NCBI GenBank assembly: GCA_907163075.1
Contig: CAJQTY010000001.1
Location: 124,001-188,000, forward strand
Length of the DNA: 64,000 bases
DNA from: an uncultured Rhodocyclaceae bacterium
GTDB taxonomy: Bacteria; Pseudomonadota; Gammaproteobacteria; Burkholderiales; Rhodocyclaceae
Reading direction: 5' to 3'
In this document: positions 24,849 through 33,355 of the stretch, piece by piece
How the letters are laid out: each line of letters starts with the position of its first letter
Numbering within the stretch: position 1 is the first letter of the stretch
The notes under the pieces: generated by a model
Seen by the model: the letters and a program-made list of their open reading frames with translations, nothing else
Databases searched by the model: none
Told to the model about the DNA's origin: nothing
Position numbers and translations under genes: made by a program

Positions 24849-25186
24849 GCGCGACCATCGAACTGCCGCGCCCGGCGCATACCCTGGGCAAACCGCAGCC
24901 GCTCGACGACCGCCGCGCCGTCGCCCTGGCCGACTTCAATACGCGCCTGGAGAACCTGCGCGCCTGCGTGCACTGGCTGGTCGAGCACGACGTCACGGTG
25001 CTGGCCTCGACGCTGTGCCGCGCCGGCGCCATCGTCACCGTCTCCGGGTCGACGCGCCTGCACCAGCTGCTCGGCCATGACTCGAGCTGGCGCAAGCGCC
25101 GGCAGGACGGCGCGCTGACCGTCTACACCTGTTTTTCGGTGCGCTTCGGCACGCGCGTCGAGTGGGAGGAAGTGCGATGCGCCTGA
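24845..25186 (+). CDS. Hypothetical early protein
   Basis: 113 aa from ATG 24845 (MSATIELPRPAHTLGKPQPL). Alpha/beta, with LVEHDVTVLASTLCRAGAIVTVSGS and a C-terminal RRQDGALTVYTCFSVRFGTRVEWEEV. Similar short proteins occur between B and gam in Mu-like phages. Function unknown. Confidence 0.5.
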   Translation: MSATIELPRPAHTLGKPQPLDDRRAVALADFNTRLENLRACVHWLVEHDVTVLASTLCRAGAIVTVSGSTRLHQLLGHDSSWRKRRQDGALTVYTCFSVRFGTRVEWEEVRCA

Positions 25187-25287
25187 TCTTCACCCCCTGG
25201 CTGCGCTTCTGGCGTGCCGTGCGCTACTGGCATTTCCTTAATTACTCGTGGCATCTGGCCTGGCACAAGGCCGGGAGGGCGCTATGA
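25177..25287 (+). CDS. Small Trp-rich protein, 36 aa
   Basis: ATG 25177 follows GGAGGAAGTGCG and opens MRLIFTPWLRFWRAVRYWHF, ending at the start of the next gene (ATGA overlap). Five to six tryptophans and several arginines suggest a membrane-surface peptide. Supported by the strong ribosome-binding site and coupling on both sides. Confidence 0.5.
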   Translation: MRLIFTPWLRFWRAVRYWHFLNYSWHLAWHKAGRAL

Positions 25288-25589
25288 GCCACCCGCGCCC
25301 GATCACCGCGGACGAGTCCGCGTCGATCCTGTCGATGGTCGATGCCGGGATGACGCTGCGACAGATCGCCGCCACCGTCCGCCGCGGCTACGGCACGGTC
25401 AGCGGCCACCTGCGCGAGCTGCGCGAGCAGGCGGCGGACGAGGCCGACCCGTGCCGGCTGAAGCCGCCTGCCGCGGCCCGCGACCGCCAGTGCCTCGGCT
25501 GCGGCAAGACGTTCGCCTCACAAGGCCCGCACAACCGTCAATGCGTCAAGTGCCGTGGCCGCGACGTCAGCCCCTACGCCATCGGCTAA
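25284..25589 (+). CDS. HTH/zinc-ribbon regulator
   Basis: 101 aa from ATG 25284. ILSMVDAGMTLRQIAATVRRGYGTVSGHLREL is a helix-turn-helix of the resolvase/GcrA-like kind, and CLGCGKTFASQGPHNRQCVKC a zinc ribbon. Likely a phage DNA-binding regulator in the early operon. Confidence 0.6.
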   Translation: MSHPRPITADESASILSMVDAGMTLRQIAATVRRGYGTVSGHLRELREQAADEADPCRLKPPAAARDRQCLGCGKTFASQGPHNRQCVKCRGRDVSPYAIG

Positions 25590-25603
25590 CCCGGAGACCC
25601 CTC

Positions 25604-25924
25604 ATGCAATCGATCAAAGACAAGCTGCTCAACATCCTGGTGCACCACATCGGCAAGGACAACGGCCTCGGCGTCGCGGCGCTGTCCAGGCAGCTCGGCG
25701 TGGCGGCGCGCCAGGTGCGCCGCTACGTCAGCGAGCTGCGCCAGGACGGCATCGCCGTTTGCGGAACGCCGCGCAACGGCTACTACATCGCCCGGTCGGC
25801 CGATGAGCTGGAGGAAACCTGCCAGTTCCTGCGCCAGCGCGCGCTGCACAGCCTCACCCTCGAATCCCGCCTGCGCAAGCTGTCGCTGGCCGACCTGGTC
25901 GGCCAGCTGCATCTGCGCACATAA
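25604..25924 (+). CDS. Winged-helix early regulator
   Basis: 106 aa from ATG 25604. NGLGVAALSRQLGVAARQVRRYVSELRQDGIAVCGTPRNGYYIA matches the HTH_11 winged helix used in small phage regulators. A C-terminal helical tail follows. It probably controls early genes before Gam. Confidence 0.6.
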   Translation: MQSIKDKLLNILVHHIGKDNGLGVAALSRQLGVAARQVRRYVSELRQDGIAVCGTPRNGYYIARSADELEETCQFLRQRALHSLTLESRLRKLSLADLVGQLHLRT

Positions 25925-25950
25925 CAGAAATTCAACCCGGAGAAAACCAC

Positions 25951-26487
25951 ATGGCCACCAAGAAACCCCGACTGAAACAAGCCGCCACGGCCGTTTTTGT
26001 GCCGCAAACCCGCGAGCAGTGCAATGACGCGATCCGCCAGTTGGGCGCGCTGCAGCGCAACCTGGCGCGCCTCTCCGCCGACCTCGGCGACGCCCAGGCG
26101 GCCGTCAAGGAAGAATTCGAGACGCGCGCCGAACCCCTGCGCAACCGCGCGCAGGAGCTTTTTAACGGGCTCCAAATGTACAGCGAGGGCCACCGCGCCG
26201 CGCTCACCGACAACTACAAGGTAAAGACGGTCGTCTTTACTACCGGCGAAGTCTGCTGGCGGCTCGATACGCCGAGCGTCAGACTGTTGGAGGACGAGGC
26301 CAGGGTAATCGCCGAGTGCGAGGTGTTCGGCCTGGACCATTTCGTTCGCCGCACGCCGACGCTCGACAAGAACGCCATCAAGGCCGACCTGGAAAACGCG
26401 CTCCGGCTCGAGGGGCTGCGCATCGTCCAGAACGAGAAGTTCGAGGTCAAACCGTTCGACATGGAATTAGCGGAGGTGGCGGCATGA
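25951..26487 (+). CDS. gam: Host-nuclease inhibitor Gam
   Basis: 178 aa, of Mu Gam family length. Long N-terminal helices (REQCNDAIRQLGALQRNLARLSADLGDAQAAVKEEFE) and the GEVCWRLDTPSVRL and LRIVQNEKFEVKPFD segments are characteristic. Gam is a Ku-like protein that binds DNA ends and shields them from host exonucleases. It lies after the transposition genes, as in Mu. Confidence 0.9.
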   Translation: MATKKPRLKQAATAVFVPQTREQCNDAIRQLGALQRNLARLSADLGDAQAAVKEEFETRAEPLRNRAQELFNGLQMYSEGHRAALTDNYKVKTVVFTTGEVCWRLDTPSVRLLEDEARVIAECEVFGLDHFVRRTPTLDKNAIKADLENALRLEGLRIVQNEKFEVKPFDMELAEVAA

Positions 26488-27125
26488 CCAAGCGGAGATG
26501 GTCGGCCGACCACATCGCGGCGCTGCGCGCCCGCTACCCGGATGAACTGACAAGCGGCCTCGCGCAGGAGGTCGGGCGGTCGCCGCGCGCCGTCCATGAA
26601 AAGGCCAACAGCCTCGGGCTGAGAAAGAGCGCGGCCTTCCTGGCCTCGCCGGAAGCTTGCCTGGCGACCGTTGGCACGCACCTCGGAAAGGGCTACCGCT
26701 ACCCGAAGGGCTATGTCCCGGCGAACAAGGGGGTTCTCGGCTGGACGCCGGGCGGGCGGTCGGCGGAAACGCAATTCAAACCGGGCCGCAAGCCGTGTAA
26801 CTGGGCGCCGATAGGCAGTGAGCGCGTGAGCAAGGAGGGCTATCTGCAAAGGAAGCTCACCGACACCGGAATCACCCGGCGCGACTTCGTGCTGGTGCAT
26901 CACATCGTATGGCGCGCGGCCGGGCGCGAAATTCCCGAGGGACACCCCCTGACGTTCCTGGACGGAAATAATCGGAACTTCGCGCTCGACAACCTGGCGC
27001 TGGTCTCGCGCCAGGAGATGATGAAGCGCAACTCGTTTCACAACTACGGCAAGGATATCGCGCAACTCGTGCAATTACGCGCTTGCATAACTCGTCAAAT
27101 CAACCGGAGGGAAAGCAATGTCTGA
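26484..27125 (+). CDS. HNH endonuclease domain protein
   Basis: 213 aa from ATG 26484. An N-terminal SANT-like part (WSADHIAALRARYPDELTSGLAQEVGRSPRAVHEKANSLGL) precedes an HNH_3-type core: LVHHIVWRAAGREIPEGH, LDGNNRNFALDNLALVS. Such proteins are common in phage early regions and resemble homing-type endonucleases. It overlaps Gam by 4 bp and the following gene by 8 bp, so it is fixed in the operon. Confidence 0.75.
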   Translation: MTKRRWSADHIAALRARYPDELTSGLAQEVGRSPRAVHEKANSLGLRKSAAFLASPEACLATVGTHLGKGYRYPKGYVPANKGVLGWTPGGRSAETQFKPGRKPCNWAPIGSERVSKEGYLQRKLTDTGITRRDFVLVHHIVWRAAGREIPEGHPLTFLDGNNRNFALDNLALVSRQEMMKRNSFHNYGKDIAQLVQLRACITRQINRRESNV

Positions 27126-27411
27126 CTCAGTCGTGTTGCGGGAGCACCTGTTCGGCGTGCTCAAAGGGCTGCGGGCGAAAACCATCGATATCGATCACGC
27201 CAAGGTAATCAACGAGACGGCGCAGGTCCTGATCAACCTGGCCAAGGCCGAAATCGACTACATGAAAGTCACCGATAGCCGGGTCGCCGATGGTTTTATC
27301 AAGGCGCTCCCGGAGTCCTCCGCCGCGCCGGGCGCAAACCCTGCCAAGCCGGCCACGACGCAGGTGACCCGGGTGCCCGGCGGCTCGATCACCCGCCACC
27401 GACTGCTCTGA
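27118..27411 (+). CDS. Hypothetical early protein
   Basis: 97 aa (MSDSVVLREHLFGVLKGLRA). Helical N-terminal 60 residues with DIDHAKVINETAQVLINLAKAEIDYMK, a pattern seen in phage early hypothetical proteins, then a flexible Pro/Ala tail. GGAGGGAAAGCA lies before the ATG. Function unknown. Confidence 0.55.
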   Translation: MSDSVVLREHLFGVLKGLRAKTIDIDHAKVINETAQVLINLAKAEIDYMKVTDSRVADGFIKALPESSAAPGANPAKPATTQVTRVPGGSITRHRLL

Positions 27412-27450
27412 CCCTCTGATTTTCAACCACTCCCACGAAAGGGAAAAGCC

Positions 27451-27729
27451 ATGAACCAATCCGAATTCATCGCCCGCGCATCCGTCCTGTCCGGCGAAAC
27501 AAAAAAGACCGTCGAAGCCGTGCTCAGGGCCACCGCCGACGTCGTTACCAGCGAACTGAAGGGTGTTGACGGCGAAATCAAGCTGCCGGGTATCGGGAAA
27601 CTGCACATACACGCCAAGGCCGCGCGCACCGGGTGGAACCCGAAGACGGGCGAGGAAATCACCATCAGCGCCCGCCTCGCCGTGGGGTTTACGGCGGCCA
27701 AGTCGCTGAAGGAAGCCGTCAACCGCTAG
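27451..27729 (+). CDS. HU-family DNA-binding protein
   Basis: 92 aa. MNQSEFIARASVLSGETKKT and GIGKLHIHAKAARTGWNPKTGEEITISA give the HU/IHF fold with its DNA-wrapping arms. A phage-encoded HU can support transpososome assembly, as host HU does for Mu. Strong AAAGGGAAA leader. Confidence 0.88.
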   Translation: MNQSEFIARASVLSGETKKTVEAVLRATADVVTSELKGVDGEIKLPGIGKLHIHAKAARTGWNPKTGEEITISARLAVGFTAAKSLKEAVNR

Positions 27730-27798
27730 TCGCCGGCCTCGATGCCTTGCCGTTACTGGCGAGGTATCCGGGACGCCGATTCACCAGGGAGTAACGCC

Positions 27799-28245
27799 AT
27801 GACCGCCACCACCGCCAAACCAAAGCAATCCGCCGCCAGTATCCGCAACCGCGAACTGGCACAAATCCACATTGCCCGCTCGCAGCTGGGCATGGACGAG
27901 GACGCCTACCGCGCCGTGCTGTGGACGGTGGCGCGCGTCAGGTCGGCGAAAGACCTCGACTGGGCCGGAAGAAAACAGGTGCTCGACCACCTCAAGGCCT
28001 GTGGCTTCAAGGTGCGGCCGAAGAAGCTGGCGACCGCGCACAAGCCGCTGGCGCTGAGCAAGGAGGCGATCGAGGCCAAGATCGCCGTGCAGCTCAAGGA
28101 ACTCGGGCAGAACTGGCCCTACGCCTACGGCGTCGGCAAGCGCATCTTCCCGCACATCGGCCGCTTCGAGTTCCTCACCGCCGAGCAGCTCGGCACGGTG
28201 TCGAGCGCGCTCGAGCGCACGCTGCGCGTCAAGGCCAGGGGCTGA
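27799..28245 (+). CDS. gemA: GemA / Mu gp16-like regulatory protein
   Basis: 148 aa. RNRELAQIHIARSQLGMDEDAYRAVLWTV, HLKACGF and YAYGVGKRIF are the gp16/GemA signature. Mu GemA modulates host genes and DNA topology during infection. It lies directly before the Mor-like gene, as in Mu. Start at ATG 27799 after AGGGAGTAACGCC. Confidence 0.88.
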   Translation: MTATTAKPKQSAASIRNRELAQIHIARSQLGMDEDAYRAVLWTVARVRSAKDLDWAGRKQVLDHLKACGFKVRPKKLATAHKPLALSKEAIEAKIAVQLKELGQNWPYAYGVGKRIFPHIGRFEFLTAEQLGTVSSALERTLRVKARG

Positions 28246-28249
28246 GCAC

Positions 28250-28663
28250 ATGGCGCTGCCGGCCGGCATCCAGGAGATCGTCCGCCTCATCGGCCACGGC
28301 AAGGCGATGGCGCTGGTGCAGGCCTTCGGCGGCCAGGAGCTGCGCATCCCGCGGGCCGAGGGCAGCGACGCCTGGGCGGCGCTGGTCGAAGTGATTGGCG
28401 AACCGGCCACGCAGGCTCTGGCGGCGGCGATGAGCGGCGGCGAACCGATCTATATCGCGCTGTGCTCGGCAGCCATGAAGGCCGATCGCAACCTGCGCCT
28501 GATCGAGCGCTACAACGCGCTGCTGCAGGCCGGGCATAGCGGGCGCGGCGCGGTGTCGATCCTGGTGCGCGAGTTCGCGCCGATCTCCAACCGCTGGGTC
28601 GAAACCATCGTCAATTCGCCAGCGCCGGAAAACTCCGGGCTGCTGCAGGCGCAACTCTTCTAG
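28250..28663 (+). CDS. mor: Mor-family transcription activator
   Basis: 137 aa. An N-terminal helical dimerisation part (IQEIVRLIGHGKAMALVQAFGGQELRIP) is followed by a helix-turn-helix (RYNALLQAGHSGRGAVSILVREFAPISNRWVETIV). Mor activates the middle promoter in Mu. Only one Mor/C protein is visible here, so it may activate both late arms, including the leftward one 14 kb away. Confidence 0.85.
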   Translation: MALPAGIQEIVRLIGHGKAMALVQAFGGQELRIPRAEGSDAWAALVEVIGEPATQALAAAMSGGEPIYIALCSAAMKADRNLRLIERYNALLQAGHSGRGAVSILVREFAPISNRWVETIVNSPAPENSGLLQAQLF

Positions 28664-28724
28664 CCGTCAGCGCCGAAGCGCATCCCCGCCGGCCCGGTCG
28701 CGCGCGCGCGCGATACTCGGGCGC

Positions 28725-29198
28725 ATGGATACCTCGCGTAAATTCGTTTCTTCCCGCGGCCTGGCGCTGATCCGCGCCGCCGAATCCTTTTCGCCGCTGA
28801 CTTACCTGTGCCCGGCCGGCAAGCCGACGATCGGCTATGGCCACGTGGTGCGCTCGGTCGATCACTTCCCCCGCAAAATCTCGAAGGAGCAGGCCGAAGC
28901 GCTGCTGGTCGAGGACCTGGCGCCGGTTGAAATCTACCTGTGCGCCGTGCTGCCGGGGTTGACGCAGAACGAGTTCGACGCGCTGGCCAGCTTCTGCTTC
29001 AACGTCGGCCTCGGTGCTTTCGAGAAATCGACGCTGTTTGCCCGGCTCAAGGCCGGCGACGAGGTCGGCGCGGCCAGCCAGTTCGAGCGCTGGGTGTTCG
29101 CCGGCAAGCCGCCGAAGGTCTCGCCCGGCCTGGTCAAGCGGCGCGCCGCCGAGCGCCTGCTGTTCCTTTCGCCGGAGGCCATGCCGTGGACCCCCTGA
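28725..29198 (+). CDS. Phage lysozyme (GH24 endolysin)
   Basis: 157 aa. The catalytic glutamate lies in RAAESFSPLTY (residue 20) and the TIGYGHVV segment follows, as in T4-type lysozymes (GH24). No signal-arrest TM is visible, so it needs the holin encoded next. It starts a 61-bp stretch after mor, which likely contains the Mor-dependent promoter. Confidence 0.87.
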   Translation: MDTSRKFVSSRGLALIRAAESFSPLTYLCPAGKPTIGYGHVVRSVDHFPRKISKEQAEALLVEDLAPVEIYLCAVLPGLTQNEFDALASFCFNVGLGAFEKSTLFARLKAGDEVGAASQFERWVFAGKPPKVSPGLVKRRAAERLLFLSPEAMPWTP

Positions 29199-29704
29199 CC
29201 ATTGCCCTCGGGCTGGCGCAGCTGGCCCCGTCGCTAATGCGCTTCTTCGGCGTCGGCGAAAAGCCGGTGGCGGTGGCCGAGCAGGTGATCGGTATCGCCC
29301 GGTCGATCACCGGCGAGCCGACCGGCGAGGCCGCGCTGGCCTCGTTGCAGGCCAACGCCGAGCAGGCGCAGGCGTTCCGCCTGGCCGCGCTGCAGGCCGA
29401 TACCACCCTTGAACGCGCCTATCTCGATGACCGCCAGGGCGCGCGCGCCCGTGATGTCGCCCTGCACCAGGCCGGCCACGTCAATCGCCGCGCCGACTGG
29501 ATGGTGCTGTTCGACGTCGTCGGCCTGATCGCCTGCCTGGTGGTGCTCTCGGTGTTCCGCCAGCAGATTCCCGGCGAGGTGGTCGGCCTGCTGTCGACGA
29601 TCGCCGGCATCTTCGGCCTGTGCCTGCGCGATGCGCACCAGTTCGAGTTTGGGAGCAGCCGCGGAAGCCGGGAAAAAGACCTGATCATCGGAGGCAAGCC
29701 GTGA
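29186..29704 (+). CDS. Holin (3-TM, GTA-holin-like)
   Basis: 172 aa from GTG 29186, overlapping the lysozyme end. An N-terminal amphipathic segment, a long charged helix and two C-terminal TM helices (VLFDVVGLIACLVVLSVF; VVGLLSTIAGIFGLCL) follow the holin_3TM pattern known from gene transfer agents and Mu-like phages. It should permeabilise the membrane for the endolysin. Confidence 0.75.
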   Translation: MDPLTIALGLAQLAPSLMRFFGVGEKPVAVAEQVIGIARSITGEPTGEAALASLQANAEQAQAFRLAALQADTTLERAYLDDRQGARARDVALHQAGHVNRRADWMVLFDVVGLIACLVVLSVFRQQIPGEVVGLLSTIAGIFGLCLRDAHQFEFGSSRGSREKDLIIGGKP

Positions 29705-30228
29705 AGTACGCCGAGGCGCGCGACGCCATCCGCACCGGCGACCTGATCGCCCTGCGCAGGCGCAAAGGCCTGTTGCCGTGGCTGACGCGGCTTATCTGCC
29801 GGTCGCCCTACACGCATACGGCGGTCGCCGTGTGGTCTGGCGTCGGCCAGGACCGCCGCCTGCTGGTGGCCGAGCAAAAGGCCAGCGGCGCCTCACTGGC
29901 GCCGCTATCGCAGTACGCCGGCGAGGATTTCGATGTTTTCAGTGCGCCGCAGGAATCCATGGCGCGCATCGAGGGGGCCATCTGGGAGGCGCTCGGCAAG
30001 CCGATCGGCTACGACGTCGGCGACCTGTTGCGCATCGCCGCCAGCCGCCTGCTCGGCTGGCCGCTGCCGAGGCTCGACGACGAGCAGCTGGTGTGCTCGG
30101 CGCTGTCCGCCGCGATCTACCTCAACGCCGAGTGGTATCCGTGGTTTTTACCATCGATCCCGGCGCCGGATGACGTGGTGGCCGCGCTGGAGTCCGTGCC
30201 GCGCCTGGTGGTGAGGCCGTATGCATGA
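29701..30228 (+). CDS. YiiX/YebB-like cysteine hydrolase
   Basis: 175 aa from GTG 29701 (overlap GTGA). SPYTHTAVAVW carries the catalytic histidine and LVCSALSAAIYL the cysteine of the permuted NlpC/P60 (YiiX) family. In phage lysis cassettes these may cut peptidoglycan or lipoprotein links. Located after endolysin and holin, it may replace Rz-type spanins, which I do not see. Confidence 0.7.
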   Translation: MKYAEARDAIRTGDLIALRRRKGLLPWLTRLICRSPYTHTAVAVWSGVGQDRRLLVAEQKASGASLAPLSQYAGEDFDVFSAPQESMARIEGAIWEALGKPIGYDVGDLLRIAASRLLGWPLPRLDDEQLVCSALSAAIYLNAEWYPWFLPSIPAPDDVVAALESVPRLVVRPYA

Positions 30229-30773
30229 GACTGCCGCGCCTACCGAGGCTAAATTGCTGGATTGTCGCCATGTGGCTGTGGCTGGCCGGGCGCGGGCGCG
30301 GCTACGCCTTTGTCCGGCGCAGCCTGCACCTCTACGGGCTGATCCCGCATTTCGGCCATGCCGAGCACGACGGGATGCGCGGCCTAACGATCCGCGAGTA
30401 CGTGCCAAAGCGCGGGCGCAGCATCGGCATCGACAATATCGTTGTGGTGTTCAACGGCGAATACCGCGTGTGGCATCTGCGCGTGCAGTCGGTGCGCCGG
30501 CACGCGACGCTGGCGCAGGCGCTGGCCGATCACGGGCCCGCCGCCATGACTGACATTTGCGACCTCGCCAGCGAGCGCGAGGAGGAAGCGCGCAGCGACG
30601 CGCTGGCCGAGCAGCAGCGCCGCGCCGGCCTCGCCGGCAAGACCGTCAATGACTCGGCGCTGCTGTGCCGGGTCTGCGACGACCCGATCCCCACCGCCCG
30701 CCGGGCGGCCCTGCCTGGCGTGCAGACCTGCGTGCTGTGCCAGGCCAATCAACAAACCAGGGAGTTATCATGA
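30225..30773 (+). CDS. N-terminal phage domain fused to TraR/DksA zinc finger
   Basis: 182 aa. Residues 108-182 (MTDICDLASEREEEARSDAL; CRVCDDPIPTARRAALPGVQTCVLC) are a complete TraR/DksA-type C4 zinc finger of the usual 75-aa phage length, with its own ATG at 30546. Residues 1-105 are a separate basic, beta-rich domain with a hydrophobic start (WIVAMWLWLAGRGRGYAFV), similar to small proteins found next to traR in related phages. Either this is a true fusion or the internal start makes TraR alone. TraR-like proteins act on RNA polymerase like DksA/ppGpp. Confidence 0.7.
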   Translation: MRLPRLPRLNCWIVAMWLWLAGRGRGYAFVRRSLHLYGLIPHFGHAEHDGMRGLTIREYVPKRGRSIGIDNIVVVFNGEYRVWHLRVQSVRRHATLAQALADHGPAAMTDICDLASEREEEARSDALAEQQRRAGLAGKTVNDSALLCRVCDDPIPTARRAALPGVQTCVLCQANQQTRELS

Positions 30774-32518
30774 GTGCTCAATCCAAATCGCTAATCACCA
30801 CTGCGACCAGGCTGGCCGGCATCGTCAGTGCCAACCGATTTGTGTCCTGCAATGGAACGCAAGCCGTCGCCGGGGAGAAATGTCTCGGCGTGGCCAGCAT
30901 GCCCGAACAGGCCGGCAGGACGGTTCCCGTAACCGTCCAAGGGACCGCGATAGTGCAGTCCGGCGGCGTCTTCGCCGTCGGCGACCCGCTAATGTCCGAT
31001 GCCGACGGCCAGGCCGTCAAGGCGTCCAGCCCAGCGGCGATCGCTGCAATGGCTATCGAGGCGGCAACAACAGCCGGCCAGCTCGTCGAAGTGCTGCTGA
31101 TCCCGAACGCGGATCGACCCCTCCCGACGCCGCCGTCGCAAAAACAGATCGGCGCGCAGATCGTCGACTGGGCGTCGGTTGCAACAGCCAATCCGGCCGG
31201 GACCACGGGCACACAGACCGAATTCACACGAGGGGCATCACTCGGATATTCAATCACGGTGACCGGCTCTGGTGGGCGCATACGCGCCGGCGCGGCGGGG
31301 GCCCCGCTCGGGATCACCGGGATCAGGCAGATCGGGATGTTTTTGCACAACCCGCAGCCCGTAGCGCGCGCCCTGTCGGTTTATCTGACCAACGTTGTTG
31401 ACTCCTACACAAATTTTTCCATTGCAATTATCGCCGTCAGGCCGGGGTGGGGTTTTTACACCCTAAATCGCGGGGCCTTCGATCTCGGCAAGACCGGGAC
31501 CGGGTTCGACTGGACCGCGGCCCTGGCGCAAATGCAACTTACAACAACGATCAACGGCGCCGGAGACACGTCCGCATTCCAACTTGGCGAGGAGCTACAG
31601 ATCGGAGGGATTTTTATGAATCCGTCGGTCGGCGCCAAGGCAAAATTCTGCCTCTGGTCGGACGACGGGAAAAACTCGAACATCATCCCTGGAGCGACGG
31701 CCATCACCGGCGGCGACGGCGTGCCCCGCAAGCACTCGATAGCGTCGCTCGTTGCATCGTACGGTATGAGCTACAGCGCGGGCATCATTTTTAACCTCCT
31801 GGGCCAAGCGAATTATCTGACTGTTGATCAAATGCTGGCGTTGCAGGACATGGGGGTCATGATCGGGAACCACTGCAACACGTTCGGGTCGGCGTCCGTT
31901 GTCGCCGGGGCGCAAACCGGCGATGGTTTGCGGGTACTCGGTCCATATGGTTATGCCCTGGCTCCAGCTGGCGAAAAATTATTGTCATTCGGTACGGTCA
32001 AAAATGACAATTCGCTCATCAAGAGCGAGTTGCAGCAGTGCTACGAGAACCTGGATGCGCTAGGGGTCAGCACCGCCGGGCACATCGTGCTCCCGGAGGG
32101 CGGCTTCGACCAACATGTTTCAGACGCTATCGATTCGTTGCCGTGGGCAAGATCGGTGCGCTCCATCGGCTCCGGACGCATAAACAACCTATGGACGGCC
32201 TATACATTTAAAAACGCATCGAGCAACGGGCAGATGTGGAAAGGCAAGACGCATTTCTACGCTGGGGGAATACAGCTGGACAACCCTGCCACCGCTGCCA
32301 CCGCAGCGATCCAGGCCTATGTGAACGAGGTCGAATTGTCCGGGGGTGTGGGCTGTGCGTTTATGCATGATTTCAATCACGCCGATCTTGGGGGTGGTTT
32401 ATATAGCGACACTGCGCTGAACACGCTGCTGGCGTACCTTGCAACAAAAACAGCGACGATTGACGTAGTGACGCCGGAGCAGTTATGGGCCGAGCTGCCG
32501 CGTCCGATGATTTTCTGA
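30770..32518 (+). CDS. DUF2190 domain fused to polysaccharide-deacetylase-like domain
   Basis: 582 aa from ATG 30770. Residues 1-110 are a DUF2190 decoration domain; GTAIVQSGGVFAVGDPLMSD and VEVLLIPNAD align well with the decoration protein at 13071-13418. Residues about 115-300 are beta-rich. Residues about 300-580 have the NodB deacetylase order: WSDDGK (like FDDG), YLTVDQMLALQDMGVMIGNH, LPEGGFDQH, then FMHDFNHAD. The second metal histidine of the HxxxH motif appears to be F (HCNTF), so catalysis is doubtful. It probably projects a glycan-binding or glycan-modifying domain from the head. It sits as an insert between TraR and the terminase block. Confidence 0.7.
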   Translation: MSAQSKSLITTATRLAGIVSANRFVSCNGTQAVAGEKCLGVASMPEQAGRTVPVTVQGTAIVQSGGVFAVGDPLMSDADGQAVKASSPAAIAAMAIEAATTAGQLVEVLLIPNADRPLPTPPSQKQIGAQIVDWASVATANPAGTTGTQTEFTRGASLGYSITVTGSGGRIRAGAAGAPLGITGIRQIGMFLHNPQPVARALSVYLTNVVDSYTNFSIAIIAVRPGWGFYTLNRGAFDLGKTGTGFDWTAALAQMQLTTTINGAGDTSAFQLGEELQIGGIFMNPSVGAKAKFCLWSDDGKNSNIIPGATAITGGDGVPRKHSIASLVASYGMSYSAGIIFNLLGQANYLTVDQMLALQDMGVMIGNHCNTFGSASVVAGAQTGDGLRVLGPYGYALAPAGEKLLSFGTVKNDNSLIKSELQQCYENLDALGVSTAGHIVLPEGGFDQHVSDAIDSLPWARSVRSIGSGRINNLWTAYTFKNASSNGQMWKGKTHFYAGGIQLDNPATAATAAIQAYVNEVELSGGVGCAFMHDFNHADLGGGLYSDTALNTLLAYLATKTATIDVVTPEQLWAELPRPMIF

Positions 32519-32673
32519 CCCATCTGCACGCCTGACCGCTCCGCACTGCTCTCAGCGACACTCGGCCGGGTCTCGCCAAGGCGACGAACGGCAGACAGTA
32601 GCCGATCCCGGCACCGCCGAAGGCGTGCTGGTGGTGCGCAAAAGTTACGTTATTTAGGGGGATTGAGAAAATA

Positions 32674-33051
32674 ATGAAGATTGAAATGGAACTGTGGCAC
32701 CTGATTACGCTGTTGCTGGCGTTCATCAGCTTTTCGTCGGGCGTTGGCAAGGTGCTCCTCGACCAGAGCGAGAAGCGCCAGGTAGAACGTTCGGCCGCGC
32801 AGGACAAGGCGCGGGAAGAAGGACAGAAAACACTGCGCGAAACGCTCACGGCGCACCTGGCGGATGAGCGCCGAAACGCCATTGCCGTACAGGCCCTGGA
32901 ACGCGACTTCCTGAAGTGGCAGGCCGAGCTACCGGTGCATTACGTGCGGCGTGAAGACTACGTGCGGGGACAGAGCGTGATAGAGGCCAAGCTCGACGCG
33001 CTATACAGCAAGTTGGAAGTCGTACAAATCAAAGGAGCGCAGCATGTCTGA
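32674..33051 (+). CDS. Membrane-anchored coiled-coil protein (Mu gp25-like position)
   Basis: 125 aa. One N-terminal TM helix (WHLITLLLAFISFSSGVGKVLL) and a long coiled coil. Similar proteins precede the DUF3486 terminase gene in B3/BcepMu-like phages; a lysis-accessory or spanin-like role is possible. ATTTAGGGGGATTG before the ATG gives the ribosome-binding site. The 155 bp upstream, after the deacetylase gene, hold a remnant coding-like tail (GVLVVRKSYVI) that suggests a replaced gene. Confidence 0.6.
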   Translation: MKIEMELWHLITLLLAFISFSSGVGKVLLDQSEKRQVERSAAQDKAREEGQKTLRETLTAHLADERRNAIAVQALERDFLKWQAELPVHYVRREDYVRGQSVIEAKLDALYSKLEVVQIKGAQHV

Positions 33052-33355
33052 CATGGCGAAAATACGGCGCGAGGGAATGCGCTGGAACCTGATCAATACG
33101 CTGAACAAGTTTCGGCCGTACACGACGCCGGAACAGCGGATCACCGAGGTCATGCAGGCGATCTATCCGGACACGACGATGATGGAGGTTCGGCGCGAAC
33201 TGGACTATCTGGCGGAGCGCGAGTTGCTGTCGCTGGACAAGCAGCCGTCCGGCACCTGGTTTGCCGACCTGACGCGCGCCGGCATCGATATCGCCGAATA
33301 CACGGTCGACTGCGCTCCGGGGATTGCGCGTCCGGTCAAGTACTGGGCTGAATGA
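33044..33355 (+). CDS. Mu gp26-like hypothetical protein
   Basis: 103 aa. A winged-helix-like sequence (MRWNLINTLNKFRPYTTPEQRITEVMQAIYPDTTMMEVRRELDYL) followed by LTRAGIDIAEYTVDCAPGIARP, typical of small proteins directly before the DUF3486 gene in Mu-like phages. It overlaps both neighbours by 4-8 bp. Function unknown, possibly DNA packaging accessory. Confidence 0.6.
   Translation: MSDMAKIRREGMRWNLINTLNKFRPYTTPEQRITEVMQAIYPDTTMMEVRRELDYLAERELLSLDKQPSGTWFADLTRAGIDIAEYTVDCAPGIARPVKYWAE

Noticed and set aside
32519-32673. Small gene in the gap before 32674
   Set aside because: A coding-like tail (GVLVVRKSYVI) exists but no start or upstream domain; more likely a remnant of a replaced gene.
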